Shown piece after piece: positions 1-8,472 of a stretch of DNA of 64,000 bases. The DNA is taken from assembly GCA_963764685.1 (NCBI GenBank), contig CAVXTT010000017.1, positions 1-64,000 on the forward strand, written 5' to 3'. The position numbers were made by a program, and so were the translations under genes. The notes below the pieces were generated by a model that had not been told where the DNA came from, searched no databases, and was given only the letters and a program-made list of their open reading frames with translations. How positions within the stretch are numbered: the first letter of the stretch is position 1; every line of letters starts with the position of its first letter. The stretch comes from CAVXTT01 sp963764685. GTDB taxonomy: Bacteria > Bacteroidota > Ignavibacteria > Ignavibacteriales > Ignavibacteriaceae.

Positions 1-326
1 GCCCCATTTCATCGCTCTTTAAAACAAGGTCGCCCATCATCATCGCGCCGTCTCCCATTCGCATGAATGATACCCAGGAGTCGAGTGCCATAGCAGGCTT
101 TAGTCGTACCTCTCCTATCATCACATTTACATCACCCCTGGTAAGGTCGACCTTAAATACGCCTCCCGATAGCGTGGTCCCGTTTTTACCCATGGCACGC
201 TCCACCGGGCTCCAATCGAGCCGGTGCTATGATTATCCGGTTGATGGCTAAAGAAAATGCGAATAAGGCTAATATAATAGCTATAACAACAAATGTGAAC
301 GTTAGGTAAGAGAGCTTTGGCCGCAT
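1..326 (-). CDS. DUF1259 domain protein, N-terminal part (runs off the window)
   Basis: Reading the minus strand from an ATG at 324-326 gives a signal anchor (MRPKLSYLTFTF followed by a hydrophobic stretch). After one frame change near 205 it continues with VERAMGKNGTTLSGGVFKVD, then DVNVMIGEVRLKPAMALDSW and GDGAMMMGDLVLKSDE. The ALxSW and MGDLVL signatures are those of DUF1259, a family of unknown function found in archaea and Gram-positive bacteria. The frame change looks like a single-base error. The C-terminal part lies outside the window. The neighbouring copper genes suggest a cell-envelope stress setting, but no function can be assigned. Confidence is good for the family, lower for the exact start. 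Confidence 0.6.
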
Positions 327-458
327 TTAGTTTTACCTCATAAATTAATTATTTGAAATAATTATATAAATTTAAGCATATTATATGTTCATTGATATTA
401 ATGGATACTATAGAGCGGGTATACTGGGGGTTATCGTGGAGTCGAATATAACAAGGGC
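327..458. other. divergent intergenic region, foreign-like block
   Basis: This short A+T-rich gap separates the minus-strand DUF1259 gene from the plus-strand TRASH/stress/ATPase genes, so promoters for both directions are expected here. The stretch around 340-385 is very A+T-rich, as archaeal TATA-box promoters are. I could not fix a specific box with confidence. Confidence 0.3.
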
Positions 459-581
459 ATGTGGTGTAAAGTATGCTATCGGTACCTGCCGAAGGATTGT
501 GTAACGGCTACGGTCGGTGATAAAACTTTAAGGTTTTGTTGCGAGACTTGCAAGGTAGAATTCCTCGGAAAAAAGAGGTAA
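459..581 (+). CDS. small TRASH/YHS-type metal-binding protein (40 aa)
   Basis: A 40-residue ORF begins MWCKVCYRYLPKD and ends TLRFCCETCKVEFLGKKR. It has a CxxC pair followed about 25 residues later by CCxxC and an aromatic/EF tail, the layout of TRASH-type metal-binding domains (treble-clef fold, Cu/Zn thiolates). In archaea, TRASH proteins act as copper sensors or chaperones beside copper ATPases, and a copper-type ATPase lies 0.7 kb downstream on the same strand. It could be a broken end of a longer protein, because indels are frequent here and TRASH domains are often fused to other parts. Role as copper chaperone is inferred. Confidence 0.5.
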   Translation: MWCKVCYRYLPKDCVTATVGDKTLRFCCETCKVEFLGKKR

Positions 582-585
582 TTAA

Positions 586-690
586 ATGAAAATAATATTG
601 GCCGGAATAGCTAGCTTTTATAGCGCCTATGCCGAAAACGGCGCACACTGGATGCCAATAACAGAAAGTTGGATGGACATTATTATATGA
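586..690 (+). CDS. possible 34-aa small protein
   Basis: The ORF starts 4 bases after the TRASH ORF, reads MKIILAGIASFYSAYAENG and ends in a TGA that overlaps the next ATG as ATGA (687-690). The tight overlap suggests translational coupling. The sequence is not recognised, has a weakly hydrophobic N-terminus, and may be chance. It is listed because the gap otherwise has no gene. Confidence 0.2.
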   Translation: MKIILAGIASFYSAYAENGAHWMPITESWMDIII

Positions 691-800
691 CCATATTTTA
701 TATCCTTCTTCTCTTTCTCCTGTTCGGCCTGGTCATCTACGTGTACCTGTGGATATTAAAATTGTGGAAAAGTATGGGCGGCAAGCGCGGAATGATCATT
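687..800 (+). CDS. membrane-segment ORF upstream of, and in frame with, the stress protein
   Basis: From ATG 687 the frame encodes MTIFYILLLFLLFGLVIYVY and a basic tail (KLWKSMGGKRGM), a single transmembrane helix. It then runs without a stop into the universal stress protein starting at 801. Either the stress protein has a membrane anchor, which is unusual, or a separate small membrane protein has lost its stop through an indel. I favour two genes because the USP family normally starts at MxKxILVATDGS. Confidence 0.3.
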
Positions 801-1245
801 ATGGATAAGCTATTCAAAAAAATATTGGTAGCGACGGACGGCTCTTCATGCAGTAGAATGGCCGTGAGCTATGGGGTCCGCCTGGCAAAGCTTACCGGAG
901 CGGGCTTGATAGCCGTTTATGTAGTTGACTTAAAAACCGGCTGCGGCCTGGAGCAATGCATAACCGTCACCACGCCGAAAGCGGACGCCCTCATGAAATT
1001 GCGCCAAAGGGGCGAGAGAGCCGTTGACTATGTGGAGAACGTGGCCTCGAAAGATGGGGTGAGCGTCGATAAGCGCATCGTCGAAGGGCATCCAGCCAGG
1101 AGATCATAAAGTTGGCAAGGGATGAGTCGGTCGATCTGATCGTGATGGGCACGCTGGGCCTCTCCGGGATCAAGAATGTTTGCTGGGAAGTACGGCAGAC
1201 AAAGTAGTGGTTTCGCGGGTGCCCGTATTAACTGTACGAAAATGA
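801..1245 (+). CDS. universal stress protein (UspA family), one frameshift
   Basis: The start MDKLFKKILVATDGSSCSRM is the canonical beta-1/ATP-binding loop of UspA-family proteins. The first frame breaks near 1095 (GHPARRS then stop). The next frame gives EIIKLARDESVDLIVMGTLG followed by LSGIKN, and a further shift near 1180 gives LLGSTADKVVVSRVPVLTVR. The GxxG..G(S/T)xxxxVxxxxxxPVL nucleotide-binding signature is therefore present across the breaks. The length of about 147 residues fits a single-domain USP. The gene sits 13 bases upstream of the copper ATPase and is probably co-transcribed with it. Start is uncertain because the frame is open upstream to 669. Confidence 0.75.
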
Positions 1246-1258
1246 GAGGATATGTATT

Positions 1259-2869
1259 ATGCCAGTTGACCCAATTTGCGGGATGAGCGTTGACGTTGAT
1301 ACGCCTTTTAAAAAGGAAGTCGGCGGCAGGACTTATTTTTGCTCGGAGCAATGCCTGAGGACGTTCGAGAACCCCGAGAGAGAATTGAAAAGCATGAAGC
1401 GCCGGGTGACGATAGCATTGTCCGGCGTGCTCCTGATAGGGCTTCTCAGGGTCATAGCATTTTTGACGCTGGCGGCGGGCGTGAGCCTGATCACCTGGGC
1501 GCCCATACCCCAGTTGCCCTGGTTCACCTGGGGCTACTGGCTGTTCATTTTGACCACGCCCGTGCAGTTCATCGGCGGCTGGAGCTTCTACAAGGGCGCC
1601 TTCGAGGCCCTTAAAGGCGGCACGACCAACATGGACGTGCTGATATCCATGGGGACGCTTACCGCGTACTTATTCAGTGTGGTAGTATTGTTTTTCCCCG
1701 GCCTTCTTCCGGTACCTAAAACCGATGTGTACTTCGAGGTATCCGCCGTCATCATAGCATTCGTCCTGCTCGGTAAATTCATGGAGGACTACATGAAGGC
1801 CAGTACTTCGGCAGCTGTGAGGAAGCTCATGGACCTTCGGCCGAGCCTGGCCAGGGTCATCCGGGACGGCAAAGAAGAGGATATTCCCGTTGAGAACGTA
1901 ATGGTGGGCGAGACGCTGATCGTGAGGCCAGGCGATAAGATACCGACGGATGGCGTGGTCATAGCCGGGGATTCGTCCGTGGACGAGAAGCTTGTCACCG
2001 GAGAAAGCATGCCCGTCGAAAAGAAGGCGGGCGACGAAGTGATAGGGGCCACGATCAATAAGGCGGGAATGCTGAAGGTCAGGGCTACGAAGGTCGGCTC
2101 GGACACCATGCTTATGCAGATAGTCAAGTTGGTGGAGGAGGCGCAGGCGTCGAGCGCTCCTATCCAGCGGATTGCGGACCGCATCAGCGCTTATTTCGTG
2201 CCGGCCGTCATAGGAGTGGCATTCCTGACGTTTTTCGCATGGCTGCTCATCATGAGGAACCTGACGATGGCTATTCTTTCCTTCGTGGCAGTTTTAATTA
2301 TCTCGTGCCCGTGTGCGCTCGGGATTGCTACTCCTACGGCTTTAATGGTGGGGGTGGGAAAAGGAGCCGAGGCTGGTATCCTGATCAGGGGCGGCGAGTA
2401 TTTGGAGAGGGCGCAGGCGCTTAACACGGTGGTCTTCGATAAGACGGGGACGCTTACGAAAGGAGAGCCTTCGGTCACAGATATTGTCGGCAAAAATAAG
2501 GATGAGATCCTGAAGCTGGCGGCGATTGCCGAGAAGGGCTCGGAGCACCCGCTGGGCGAGGCCATCGTTAAAGCGGCCAGGGAGAAAGACATGTTTTTAA
2601 TGGAGCCCGAGAGGTTCAAGGCCGTACCGGGGCACGGCATCAGGGTGACCATTGAAGGTAAAGAGGTTCTGGTCGGTAACAGGCGATTGATGCAGGCTAA
2701 TAATGTAGACATAGGAGCGCTGGAAAATTCCCTTCGTTCTCTCGAGGAGCAGGGAAAGACCACGATGTTGGTCGCTACGGATAAAGAAGCGGTGGGCGTG
2801 ATCGCCGTCGCCGATACGCTGAAGGAGAACTCGGCGGAGGCCGTCACGAAAACCATCGGGAAGTTGTAA
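1259..2869 (+). CDS. copA: copper-type P1B ATPase with N-terminal YHS domain, C-terminally truncated
   Basis: The N-terminus has a YHS/TRASH-like domain (DPICGMSVDVDT, then YFCSEQC) instead of the usual CxxC heavy-metal domain. It is followed by membrane helices, the actuator TGES motif, the CPC metal site (C350-P351-C352), the phosphorylation motif DKTGT at D394, the HP motif at H430 and the ATP-binding GHGIRV. Family members of this class move Cu(I) out of the cytoplasm. The protein stops at 536 residues, just after ADTLKENSAEAV, so the conserved GDN hinge of the P-domain and the last two helices are missing. The sequence composition changes at this point. A complete relative would need about 200 more residues, so this copy as written cannot be active. 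Confidence 0.88.
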   Translation: MPVDPICGMSVDVDTPFKKEVGGRTYFCSEQCLRTFENPERELKSMKRRVTIALSGVLLIGLLRVIAFLTLAAGVSLITWAPIPQLPWFTWGYWLFILTTPVQFIGGWSFYKGAFEALKGGTTNMDVLISMGTLTAYLFSVVVLFFPGLLPVPKTDVYFEVSAVIIAFVLLGKFMEDYMKASTSAAVRKLMDLRPSLARVIRDGKEEDIPVENVMVGETLIVRPGDKIPTDGVVIAGDSSVDEKLVTGESMPVEKKAGDEVIGATINKAGMLKVRATKVGSDTMLMQIVKLVEEAQASSAPIQRIADRISAYFVPAVIGVAFLTFFAWLLIMRNLTMAILSFVAVLIISCPCALGIATPTALMVGVGKGAEAGILIRGGEYLERAQALNTVVFDKTGTLTKGEPSVTDIVGKNKDEILKLAAIAEKGSEHPLGEAIVKAAREKDMFLMEPERFKAVPGHGIRVTIEGKEVLVGNRRLMQANNVDIGALENSLRSLEEQGKTTMLVATDKEAVGVIAVADTLKENSAEAVTKTIGKL

Positions 2870-2963
2870 TGGAAACGGTCCTCAAGAGAGCGGAAGAAGA
2901 ATAAAACTAAAAAACAAGAACGGCAGTAGCCTTCTTTTATCAATAATCAATATAGAGGTACAT
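2870..2963. other. junction between G+C-rich archaeal-like block and A+T-rich bacterial block
   Basis: Left of about 2870 the DNA is rich in AGG, GCG, GGC and AAG codons; right of about 2915 it is A+T-rich and stays so to the end of the window. The ATPase reading frame dies inside this gap without a recognisable domain end. I see no terminal repeat, integrase or target-site duplication. Confidence 0.5.
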
Positions 2964-3587
2964 ATGAAAAAAAGATATCATTTAATTATAATTTCTATTC
3001 TTACTTCATTTCTGCTGGTTGCTTGTCAGAATGAAGCGCCTGTATCAGCGGAAGATATAAATACAACCGCAAAACTTGACAGTGGAATTGGCGGTGGCGG
3101 ACATCACGGGGGCGGGGGTATTGGCGGCGGAGAACTTTCTCAACAGGAACGCGATGGACTGATCCATATGAGAATTGAAGAGAAGCTCGCAAGAGATGTT
3201 TATATAATGATGGGTGATTTGTGGGAGTATGAAGTCTTCCTGAAAATTCAAGTTAGTGAACAAAAGCATATGGATGCAATCAAAAGACTGCTTGCTAGAT
3301 ATAATGTGCCCGATCCTCTTATTTCGGATTCAGTTGGTGTTTTTCCCGATCCGCAGTTCCAACTGTTATATGACCAATATATTCAACAGGGCAGCCAATC
3401 CTTAGAGCAGGCATTGCTTGCCGGGCAAGCTATTGAAGAACTGGATATAGCTGACTTGACCTATCAACTAACTTTTGTTGATAACCAGGATATAATCAAG
3501 TGCTGTCGAATCTTTGAGAGCGGCATCAGAAAACCATCTTGCCGCCTTCTCGGGATGTTTGAAATATTGCACCTGCTCATTAGTTAA
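2964..3587 (+). CDS. DUF2202 ferritin-like lipoprotein, frameshift near the C-terminus
   Basis: The N-terminus is a lipoprotein signal (ILTSFLLVAC, Cys at residue 21), followed by a Gly/His-rich linker (GIGGGGHHGGGGIGGGELSQ). A helical DUF2202 domain follows: GLIHMRIEEKLARDVYIMM, then QKHMDAIKRLLARY. The E-x-x-LARDVY and E/H-xxH motifs are typical of this ferritin-like family, so metal binding is plausible; function is unknown. Near 3500 the frame appears to slip, since the NHLAAF pattern expected for the family reappears in another frame. The true C-terminus is therefore not the one written. A strong terminator follows at 3615. It is the first gene of the A+T-rich block. Confidence 0.75.
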   Translation: MKKRYHLIIISILTSFLLVACQNEAPVSAEDINTTAKLDSGIGGGGHHGGGGIGGGELSQQERDGLIHMRIEEKLARDVYIMMGDLWEYEVFLKIQVSEQKHMDAIKRLLARYNVPDPLISDSVGVFPDPQFQLLYDQYIQQGSQSLEQALLAGQAIEELDIADLTYQLTFVDNQDIIKCCRIFESGIRKPSCRLLGMFEILHLLIS

Positions 3588-3614
3588 CAACGTAATACCC
3601 CTGGTAACTTTGCT

Positions 3615-3648
3615 GGAAGCAGGTTTCTTTACCTGCTTCCGTCTTTTT
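3615..3648 (+). terminator. rho-independent terminator after the DUF2202 gene
   Basis: GGAAGCAGGT (3615-3624) pairs perfectly with ACCTGCTTCC (3631-3640) around a six-base loop. The stem is followed by GTCTTTTT. Confidence 0.8.
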
Positions 3649-3759
3649 AAATGAGCCAATCAATAAAACAAGCCTTACCAGAACGACAATTACCTAAACT
3701 GCGTTGCTATTCTTGCCCGGATATTTTTATTCTCCTGAATATTTTCTTAAATTAGAATT

Positions 3760-4125
3760 ATGTGGTTCAGATAAAATATATACCGTTCCACTGGTACTCT
3801 TTTGCTTAGCAATATTTTTTCTGGCTGTTGAACAGCCGCCAGTTAAAATAGAGAAGACTACAGTAAGCAAAGGACTTCCTTTTCCCCGCCAAAAAGAATC
3901 TAAGACTGATCTGACCAAGGCAACCTAGTTAAAACAAAGTATCCAAATCTGATTCATCGTTTCATTCCATACTAATTAGAAATAACATTTCCTGTTTCCT
4001 TCTGTATTATAATTTTATTCAGCGAACCAGAGATATTTTATACATCAAATTTCTTATCAAATCACAGCACCAGAGCTCCCCTTTTATCTCCTCTTGATCA
4101 CAGTTATATGATACAGGAGAAATAA
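3760..4125 (+). pseudogene. ORF A, copy 1: small signal-anchored protein, frame-damaged
   Basis: Aligned with the intact copy at 7973, this reads TVPLVLFCLAIFFLAVEQ, VKIEKTTVSKGLPF, KESKTDLTKAT, then, in another frame, NKVSKSDSSFHSILIRN, and in a third ILFSEPEIFYTSNF and STRAPLL. The differences from copy 2 are largely conservative replacements, which argues that both encode a protein. A TAG replaces the TGG (Trp) codon of copy 2 at the end of LTKAT, and there are indels at the start and middle, so this copy may be a pseudogene or carry sequencing errors. The N-terminus is a signal peptide or membrane anchor. Function is not recognised. The end coordinate is uncertain. Confidence 0.45.
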
Positions 4126-4231
4126 TCCTTAAATATTGAGTTAATCAAACGTTATGCTTTAACTGTCCGCATCAGCTGATGCTGTCTGACATTTCTGTGT
4201 AGCTCGGGCATAAGGATTATTATTTTTCTCC
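4116..4231 (+). promoter_or_regulatory. long conserved hairpin upstream of ORF B, copy 1
   Basis: The arm GGAGAAATAATCCTT (4116-4130) pairs with AAGGATTATTATTTTTCTCC (4212-4231) with a small bulge on the 3' side. Inside lie GTTAA/TTAAC and a perfect 14-base palindrome GCATCAGCTGATGC (4169-4182). The conserved word TAGCTCG precedes the 3' arm. The matching element at 8326-8439 keeps the outer arms but has a different inner stem. It ends about 30 bases before the ORF B start codon, so a role in controlling ORF B is inferred. I do not recognise a known riboswitch. Confidence 0.45.
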
Positions 4232-4260
4232 CGAAAGATCATTTATTAACAGGAGAAAAA

Positions 4261-4403
4261 ATGAATAGTTCAACAAATAAACCGACAAATGAGCCGGGCA
4301 AAGAAGACAAAAAAAAGGAGCATCCTGGCAAGCTATGTTTATGCTGATATCATTCCTGGTTGGAGGGATATTACTAGTATTAAAAATATTAGGGATCTTT
4401 TAA
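4261..4403 (+). CDS. ORF B, copy 1: 47-aa single-helix membrane protein (homopolymer frameshift)
   Basis: The start MNSSTNKPTNEPGKED follows a good ribosome binding site (AGGAG at 4251). The frame breaks in a run of eight A (4309-4316). With nine A it continues as KKKGASWQAMFML, then FLVGGILLVLKILGIF and a TAA. It matches ORF B copy 2 (8473-8613) along its whole length: hydrophilic Asn/Thr/Lys-rich head, a W-(E/Q)-AMFML motif, then one transmembrane helix ending in GxF. Function is not recognised. A short regulator or accessory subunit of a membrane complex would fit the size, but nothing proves it. Confidence 0.55.
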
Positions 4404-4428
4404 GTAGTGCGGATGTGCGGAGGTATGG

Positions 4429-4484
4429 AAGTGCGGAAGTAAGGAACTGCCTATCTGATGATAGGAGTTCGAAATTCCGCACTT
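4429..4484. terminator. bidirectional hairpin between convergent genes
   Basis: AAGTGCGGAA (4429-4438) pairs with TTCCGCACTT (4475-4484). The interior forms a second stem, GAACTGCCTATC against GATAGGAGTTC. A T-run follows on the plus strand. It lies between ORF B (ends 4403) and the convergent gene ending at 4489. Related words (CCGAACTTCCGCAC) occur near 38300, so it may belong to a dispersed palindrome family. Confidence 0.6.
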
Positions 4485-4488
4485 ATTT

Positions 4489-7400
4489 TTAATTCAGAAC
4501 TGCCACCTTCATTATTTTGTTTCCTATCCCCGGCATCTCAATATATACGAGGTAAATGCCGCTGCCGACTTTATTACCGTCCTTATTTCTTAGGTCCCAG
4601 TCGATGTACTGCCCTTCTCCTTCCTTATTGAGTTTATTTATGTACACTCCGGCAAGGGAAAATATTCTTAATGTAGCCTGGTAGGGAAGATTAGTGAACC
4701 GGACATAAGCCGGGTAATCACCAACAGCTGCAGTCCCCGCATAATACGGATTTGGAAAAGCAGAGATATTATTGATATTCTGTTTACCTGCAGCAGGATC
4801 AGAAAATTGCGGAGGGATAACTTATACCTTCAAAAACATCTCCCTGACTAAGTGGCTGCCAGGCCTCAAGCCGGAGTACAGAACCTTCAGCAGGTATACC
4901 CCCTTCAAATACCAATCTGCCGAAAGAACGGTTTGGTGGCAAAGCAGTAGGAGCAGGATCAGGAATTTCTTCTATGTAAGGTGCATCTGTTCTGAAGACA
5001 TAGATAGGCTCACATCCTCCCAGAGCAGAATTCTGAGACCAATCACCGCTTCCATCCAGATCTTTAATTTTTATATAAAGTCTTTTTGGCTCCTGGCTAA
5101 TATTATTACCAACATCCCAGACTTCAAAAGGAACTGTTTTACCAACTACCTTTGGAGAATTATTAAATTGATTTTCCTGCAGGAGATAATAATACTGACT
5201 ACCGGCAGCAGTAAACCGGATTTCATAATCCTTATACCCTATGGCAGTGTTACCCTGGTAATTCAGATTCTGTTTTATATCATCGACACCAGGGGTAATC
5301 TGCGATACATTTACCTGCCAGTCACCGGTAGAATTTAGTTGCCGGAAAACAGGCAGCGGTTCTGTGAGAGGATTTCCTCCAGGTCCTGCAACCTCGTAAA
5401 CACCTTTAACCCCAACAATTTTACCTGATGGGGGATAGGCCTTATCTAACCATTCGATGGAATCTATTCCCTGCTGATGAACAAGTGAAATAAAACCATC
5501 ATATACAATCTTGTCGTGTTATTTTCGATTCAGGGATTTTAAATTCTTGGTGATCTATAATACTTGTCAGAAAATCTTTCCCGTGATATATAATAGTATC
5601 ATTGGCAGTTACATCAATCAGGTTATAACTGGTTGCCGTATCCCGGAATACAGCAGGATTTAATACTCCGTTTATTTCAACTTTGTAATTATGACCTTTA
5701 AGTAAATAGGGATCAATAACCTGAAGTGAAACAATCCCGTCGCCACTTCCGGAAGTCTGGGTTAATTCTATCCTGTCACCTATATTGTAGGAAAGATTAT
5801 CGTCAATAGCCGGTCTTCCCGGAATAATCTTAATAATCTGCGGAATACTTTCCAGTATTGGAGGATCACTGTACTTACTGTAAGCGTATGCAGTAATGGC
5901 AAAGTAATATTCGCTACCGTTGTAAAGCGGACCGCCTGAATAATCATCCTCGTTAATAGTAAAAAATCTTGCCAGGCCTGAATCGGGAGAGACCATTAAA
6001 AGCTCAAATGGGAGAGTCTCACCCTCTTCACGAATAGCTTCAAAAGGGTAGCTGTAAGAAGAATTTATGCTGTCCTGTATATCATAAGTTGCAAGCAGCC
6101 GGGGATCAGATCCTTCTTCATCCTTATACTGCCATATCCGGTATCCCTGGAAATCATAGGTTGTATCTTCTACAGGGATTGTAAATACCGTTCCCGATAG
6201 TATATACTTAATAGTATCCGGAAGGTATACATCTGTTAGAATATAACTCTCGGAATTTCCCTCCCACCAGAGATTAATTTTCTGATCCTCAGGAACCGTG
6301 TGTACAATAGGAGCATCAGGTCCCCTTCTCGGGTTTGTTGTGTATAACGTTTTTAATACACCGCTCTGCTTCCTTAGCTCGGTTATACTATTGATGTTAT
6401 CACTACCAATAGCCATATGGATTGCAATTGCCACTTCCTGGGTATCACCGGGTGCCATATTAAATGGTCCAAAAGATAACAGGAATCTCCTGTCCCCGGG
6501 AGGCGGCCCGAATGTCCAGCCTGGTCCTTCATACCAACCGGTGCCTGCAACAGGATCGCCGGCTAAACAGTAAACCACAGTATCCCCTGTATGGGGGTCT
6601 ATAAAGCTTTCTCCGTTCCAGACCTTCCCCTGAAGATAATTATAGAATTCTATCGAGCCGCTGTACAATCCCTGGGAGGGATCCCTGTAAGTGGCAGAAC
6701 CGCCTATATAAAACACAAATGAAGTCATTGGGAGGTTCTTAATACCTTTCCTGTAGGATCCCAGAAATAATGCACTGTCTCCTTCATTACCTGGTACAAC
6801 AGGACCCTGCAGCAATGTATACCCCAAAGCAGGAGGAGGAGTACCATAAATTCCATCAAAGTTAGTGGCATTAAAGGTATATCCCATACTGAGTGAAGTG
6901 TCGCATCCGTTAAAGTCATCATTGGCGTCTCCCATATCCGGATCAGACCAGTACCCCAGGTACATATCGCGGAGATATTTCTCCCCCTTATTGATGATCT
7001 TATATTTTTTAAATACTGCATCACCGAGGGTATTCAATTTCTTATAGCCATAAACAGTTGTCTGAAACTCCAGCCCTATTGGATCGGAGCCATATGTAAA
7101 TTGTGAACGGGAGCTGTCCATATCATTTGCCACATACCAGAGGGTCTCGTCACCTATGAATTCAGGTGTGTCTATTCCCGGAGTAGGCTTCCCGTCTTTA
7201 TTAATATCAATATAAGGAGCTCCATCAAGGATAGGCCACTCGTTATAATCTTTTTCCAGTGCATCCCTTTCGAGTCCCGGTACAAAGGATTCCCAATCTC
7301 TCCTTATTTTATACACCCTGTATTTAGCAAGTGCGGGATCATCAGGCTGCCCGTTTATTATCTTTCCTGCCTGTAGTCCCTGCCGGTGAGTATTGCCGTT

Positions 7401-7682
7401 GAAAAAGACAGAATCACCAACCAATGCTCCGAACACAAGTCCATCTTCAAAGATTGCAGACTTCTCACCGTTAGGCCAGTAGTAGCCATTTCCGTCCGTG
7501 CGGGGGTCGTGAGAGCCGTCCCCGTTATTGCTTATCCACATCAATACTTTATTAATGTTGATATAATTATATAGATCATTCTTATTTGGTTTGGCCCGTT
7601 GTGTTTTGTCATCTCCCTTAAAACCATATATCAGGGTTAAAGGGGTAAGTAAAAGGAGAAAGTAAACAAATTTTAATTTCAT
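4489..7682 (-). CDS. large secreted protein with PNPY-type C-terminal sorting domain, frameshifted
   Basis: The protein starts MKLKFVYFLLLLTPLTLIYG, a clear signal peptide, and the first intact stretch covers 727 residues. It has the surface-protein style of Ignavibacteria: SNNGDGSHDPRTDGNG, DINKDGKPTPGIDTPEF and many Asp/Asn/Gly turns that may bind calcium. Frame breaks near 5515 and 4800 separate the tail. The tail reads ISAFPNPYYAGTAAVGDYPA, LRIFSLAGVYINKL, GSGIYLVYIEMPG and ends KVAVLN. This PNPY...IF...G...GIY layout is a T9SS-type C-terminal domain of a second class. The gene at 57314-60934 has the same general organisation. Substrate or function is unknown. Confidence 0.7.
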
Positions 7683-7926
7683 ACTTTTCTCAAAAAATTA
7701 ATAATTGTAAGGGAATACCAGGAAAGGAAATTGGCAGAGATTGAAAAAATATTATACCGTAAAACTGCTCGATGCATTTACGTTCCCGCGAAAGGTAGAT
7801 AAATCAAACCCAGTGTCGGTATAAAAGTAGCAAAAGCGGATATTGCAGTCAAATAAATAAATTAGTACGGAAGGCAACGACGGATAGGTGGATAATTGGT
7901 TATGGGAAGGATGGATGCCAGATGAC
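7683..7926. other. intergenic, no gene seen
   Basis: This is the upstream region of the minus-strand secreted protein. It contains a purine-rich stretch with GGATAGGTGGATAATTGG and GGAAGGATGGATGCC, of the GGAT-rich type that recurs near 31940-31990 and 38175-38200. No convincing gene is visible. Confidence 0.3.
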
Positions 7927-7972
7927 AATAGTTAATATTTTTATTCTCCTGAATATTATCTAAATTAGAATT

Positions 7973-8305
7973 ATGTGGTTCAGATATAAAATATTAACCG
8001 TTCCACTGGTACTCTTTTGTTTAGCAATATTTTTTCTTGCTGTTGAACAGCCGGTTAAAATAGCGAAGACCACAGTAAGCAAAGGAATTCCGTTCCATCC
8101 CCCAAAAGAATCAAAAACTGATCTGACCAAGGCAACCTGGTCAAACAAAGTTTCTAAATCTGATTCTTCATTCCATTGCACTCTGATTAAAAATAAGTTT
8201 TACAGGCCTTCTGCCTGTCTAATTTTATTCCCTCAGCCGCAGATATTTTATTCCTCAAATTTATACTTTGAGCACAACGGCAGAGCTCCCCCTGAATTCT
8301 CCTGA
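7973..8305 (+). CDS. ORF A, copy 2: 110-aa signal-anchored protein
   Basis: MWFRYKILTVPLVLFCLAIF is a signal peptide or anchor. It is followed by a polar, Lys/Ser/Thr-rich middle (KESKTDLTKATW, NKVSKSDSSFHC) and an aromatic C-terminus (QPQIFYSSNLYF, NGRAPPEFS). Copy 1 conserves both ends, including IFYxSN and RAPP. Small secreted proteins ending in an R/F-x-PP motif are common in Bacteroidota near metal-efflux genes, but I cannot show homology. The conserved pairing with ORF B suggests the two work together. Function unknown. Confidence 0.5.
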   Translation: MWFRYKILTVPLVLFCLAIFFLAVEQPVKIAKTTVSKGIPFHPPKESKTDLTKATWSNKVSKSDSSFHCTLIKNKFYRPSACLILFPQPQIFYSSNLYFEHNGRAPPEFS

Positions 8306-8325
8306 TACTACAGTTATTCGATAGC

Positions 8326-8439
8326 GGAGAAATAATCCTAAAAAATATAGAGTTATTCAGATCTTAATCAGTTAAATCCAGCTTAGGAGTTATCTGATTA
8401 ATCTGTTTAGCTCGTTGATCTAAGGATTATTATTTCTCC
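8326..8439 (+). promoter_or_regulatory. long conserved hairpin upstream of ORF B, copy 2
   Basis: The arm GGAGAAATAATCCT (8326-8339) pairs with AGGATTATTATTTCTCC (8423-8439), leaving a 3-base bulge. An inner stem forms between CAGATCTTAATCAG (8358-8371) and CTGATTAATCTG (8394-8405). The word TAGCTCG precedes the 3' arm, as in copy 1. The element ends 33 bases before the ORF B start and could be a structured leader, attenuator or stable small RNA. Confidence 0.45.
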
Positions 8440-8472
8440 ATCAAACTAAAGTTATTTATTGAGAGGAGAAAA

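Larger units (their letters stand above)
3718..4403 (+). repeat. cassette copy 1: signal-anchored ORF A, long hairpin, small membrane ORF B
   Basis: This stretch is collinear with 7927-8613. Both begin with a shared leader (ATTTTTATTCTCCTGAATAT), then ORF A, a long hairpin and ORF B. Similarity is strongest in ORF A, the hairpin arms and ORF B, and weaker between, as expected for an old duplication under selection. Copy 1 carries more frame damage than copy 2. No transposase or terminal repeats are visible. Confidence 0.7.

Noticed and set aside
2191..2943. 250-residue open frame on the minus strand across the ATPase
   Set aside because: Shadow of the copA reading frame in G+C-rich DNA; low-complexity Ser/Ala/Thr composition and no domain.
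4116..4231. Hairpin considered as a cobalamin, TPP, Mn or NiCo riboswitch
   Set aside because: None of the conserved core words of those riboswitches can be found in either copy.
4772..5338. 188-residue plus-strand frame
   Set aside because: Antisense of the C-terminal part of the minus-strand secreted protein; no start signal or domain.
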